This document shows positions 62,435-64,000 of a DNA stretch of 64,000 bases, piece after piece. The position numbers were made by a program, and so were the translations under genes. Numbering within the stretch: position 1 is the stretch's first letter; each line of letters begins with the position of its first letter. Source of the DNA: Methanocella paludicola SANAE (GTDB taxonomy: Archaea > Halobacteriota > Methanocellia > Methanocellales > Methanocellaceae); the NCBI RefSeq assembly GCF_000011005.1, contig NC_013665.1, forward strand, positions 2,395,501-2,459,500, written 5' to 3'. A model generated the notes under the pieces. That model ran no database searches. It saw nothing but the letters and a program-made list of their open reading frames with translations, and had not been told where the DNA came from.

Positions 62435-62886
62435 GCTCGCAAAGTCTTAGCGAAGTCGCGGGCCTGCTCGATCATCGCCCTGTTCGGGAGGCCTTTGTTG
62501 ATGCCGCCGATGTACTTGAACAGGCCGGCAGTGTCCCAGCCTTTGCAGATGAACTCGCCGGCGTTCCGGTAGCCCTTTTTGGAGATTATGAGGTTCAGGT
62601 GCCGGTGCTGGTTGATGTCGCCCTTGCCGGCCGTGGAGAAGATGAAAACGCTCTTATCCTGCTCCTCGTCCGGTTCCGGCAGCTTTTCCGCCAGCTCGAG
62701 AATGCTTTTATGGTGCTTGCCTTTATAGATGCCGGAGCCCAGGCCGATGAGGTCGTATTCGCCCGCCTTGCCGGCGTCGAACTCCTCCGGGCTCACCACG
62801 GGCGCGTCCAGTACCTCCGCCATCGCCTTCGCCACCTTCATGGTATTCCCGTGGGACTCTGAAACGCATACGATGATCGTTTTCAT
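62431..62886 (-). CDS. Flavodoxin-family protein
   Basis: A 151-residue flavodoxin fold. The phosphate-binding loop is VSESHGNTMKVAKAM near residue 8, with YDLIGLGSGIYKGKHH near 45 and FSTAGKGD near 85. It probably binds FMN. The electron partner is unknown. Confidence 0.85.
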   Translation of the reverse strand: MKTIIVCVSESHGNTMKVAKAMAEVLDAPVVSPEEFDAGKAGEYDLIGLGSGIYKGKHHKSILELAEKLPEPDEEQDKSVFIFSTAGKGDINQHRHLNLIISKKGYRNAGEFICKGWDTAGLFKYIGGINKGLPNRAMIEQARDFAKTLRA

Positions 62887-62982
62887 GATAAGCTCATTAA
62901 TTACGCGCTTATGTATTAATTGTTCGCATCTTTTTTTCAGGCCGACAAAACTATTTAAGATGGCGTTACGTCAGGAGGAATG

Positions 62983-63981
62983 ATGAAGAAGGTCATCCGG
63001 GATTTCGAGTGCGCCATGTGCGGCGGATGCTGTGCCAGCCAGGACCTGGTGCAGCTTACGACTTACGAGCTGTACAGGCTCTCAAGGTCCCTTCAAATGG
63101 AGCCCGCGGAGTTCTTCGATAAGTACTGCGTCGTGACGGCGACGAGCCTGAACCCGATGCCTCACCTGTACATTAAGACGGTAAATGGCGCATGCCCGTT
63201 CCTTAAGGACAATAAGTGCAGCGTCCACGAGTCAAGGCCTTACGCGTGCCAGGCGTACCCGATGCGCGTCTACTGGGTTTTGACCAGGGACATGAAGGAT
63301 TTTGTGCGCGCTCATTACAAGCTTGAAGACTCCTGCAGCCTGTTCAAGCTGGACGATAACGACGTGCTCCTGGGCGACTTCGAGCTGCTGTCACGGCAGA
63401 CGATCGCCTACTGGGTCGACGACGCCTACTTCAGCATGGCGGGCGGGACGGTCGACCTCTCCGTGCCATACCGGGTCGCCGACCTTTACATCCACGATAA
63501 AGGCATGCGTGACGTGGCAAAGCGCTATGTCGTTAACCCGGAGCACCCTCCTGTCGCCTACGACTCGGAGCTCGCCTACGCGAAAATAACATTAACGCTC
63601 CAGGCCGCCGTGTGGGACACTTCGTTCGCCCTCGTCAGCGCAGAAAGGCAGGAGACCGGCGAGGACGCCCGCATCGGAAAATACCTGCTCATGGCCACGG
63701 ACGATGAGTCCGTGAAGGCCCTGCGTCTGCTCGTGGAGAGCGGCAGGCTCGACCTTGCCAGGACCCTGGCGATGGAATCGAAGGCCCGCAAGGGCACATT
63801 TATTGTCGCCGCGCTGCATGGCTCGTCCACGGACCACGTCGCCCTGGGGTTCGTCCTGGGCGCGGAGAAAGGGGAGCTTGAAGCCTTTACGGAAAACGGC
63901 AATAAGCCCCTGTACGTCTTCTTTAAGGGCAGTGCTGCCGACGGTAAGCTCACCGGATTCCCGCTCAACATTAAAATATAG
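62983..63981 (+). CDS. YkgJ-family cysteine cluster protein
   Basis: A 332-residue protein with the YkgJ-type metal-binding pattern CAMCGGCC near residue 10, CPFLKDNKCSVHESRPYACQAYP near 68-90, and downstream Cys. Such proteins bind zinc or an Fe-S cluster and their function is unknown. The remaining 200 residues, with a possible ligand-binding domain, are not recognised. ATG 62983 has a properly spaced GGAGG; ATG 62980 is too close to it. Confidence 0.78.
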   Translation: MKKVIRDFECAMCGGCCASQDLVQLTTYELYRLSRSLQMEPAEFFDKYCVVTATSLNPMPHLYIKTVNGACPFLKDNKCSVHESRPYACQAYPMRVYWVLTRDMKDFVRAHYKLEDSCSLFKLDDNDVLLGDFELLSRQTIAYWVDDAYFSMAGGTVDLSVPYRVADLYIHDKGMRDVAKRYVVNPEHPPVAYDSELAYAKITLTLQAAVWDTSFALVSAERQETGEDARIGKYLLMATDDESVKALRLLVESGRLDLARTLAMESKARKGTFIVAALHGSSTDHVALGFVLGAEKGELEAFTENGNKPLYVFFKGSAADGKLTGFPLNIKI

Positions 63982-64000
63982 CCAGCGTAAAAAGTGATAG

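Overview
This window looks like chromosome of a hydrogenotrophic methanogenic archaeon, most likely a Methanocella (Methanocellales) or close relative. Supporting genes: coenzyme F420 biosynthesis (cofG, two cofH, cofC, cofE), an F420-reducing-type [NiFe] hydrogenase (frhA, frhG, frhB), a second [NiFe] hydrogenase of the F420-non-reducing (MvhA/MvhG) type, the archaeal purine enzymes PurP and PurT, archaeal cofactor-independent phosphoglycerate mutase, a PGF-CTERM surface protein and an NrpR-type nitrogen operator. Most genes are G/C-biased at third codon positions. The genus is inferred from gene content only. No tRNA, rRNA, CRISPR array, integrase or recognisable transposase was found.

Layout. 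1-4.5 kb: 3' part of a type IA topoisomerase, a membrane protein, and convergent overlapping RNA-end enzymes (kptA, rtcA). 4.5-8.1 kb: two secreted surface proteins. 8.5-12 kb: phosphoglycerate mutase, homoserine kinase and a pair of related exported proteins. 12-14.8 kb: frhA-frhG-frhB. 14.7-20.5 kb: a methyltransferase, cofH, cofH, cofG, a secreted unknown and cofC. 20.7-25.8 kb: a membrane protein, purP, DUF362 and a glutamine synthetase behind an NrpR-like operator. 25.9-40 kb: accessory region with two Nudix proteins, a prenyltransferase-fold protein, enolase, an inserted P-type ATPase, a dynamin-like GTPase, an MFS transporter, an IlvD/Edd dehydratase, cofE and two related two-helix membrane proteins. 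40-51.5 kb: purT, two overlapping MutS-like ATPases, a second glutamine synthetase, two more purP paralogues and two tandem FAD oxidoreductases. 51.9-60.3 kb: one long minus-strand gene train running ferredoxin, V4R-like protein, hydrogenase small and large subunits, two roadblock proteins, two unknown proteins, MinD, a small membrane protein and a membrane-anchored kinase. 60.7-64 kb: SprT-like protease, membrane protein, small hypothetical, flavodoxin and a cysteine-cluster protein.

The most interesting signal is a leader element of about 60 nt found five times between 25.8 and 38.7 kb. Each copy lies just downstream of a TATA box and upstream of a gene in the same orientation. All copies share a 5-bp hairpin with compensatory changes, and the hairpin loop covaries with a downstream segment, suggesting a pseudoknot. 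In one copy that downstream segment can instead pair with the ribosome binding site. This looks like an undescribed cis-regulatory RNA controlling a local set of accessory membrane and Nudix genes.

Other structures: a P-type ATPase module bracketed by a perfect 39-bp direct repeat that rebuilds the 3' ends of both neighbouring convergent genes; three copies of a fold-back element of about 430 bp, each in a gap between convergent genes; a tandem FAD oxidoreductase pair homogenised in patches, whose second copy has lost its ATG; and the apparent joining of a hydrogenase operon to a roadblock/MinD/kinase set.
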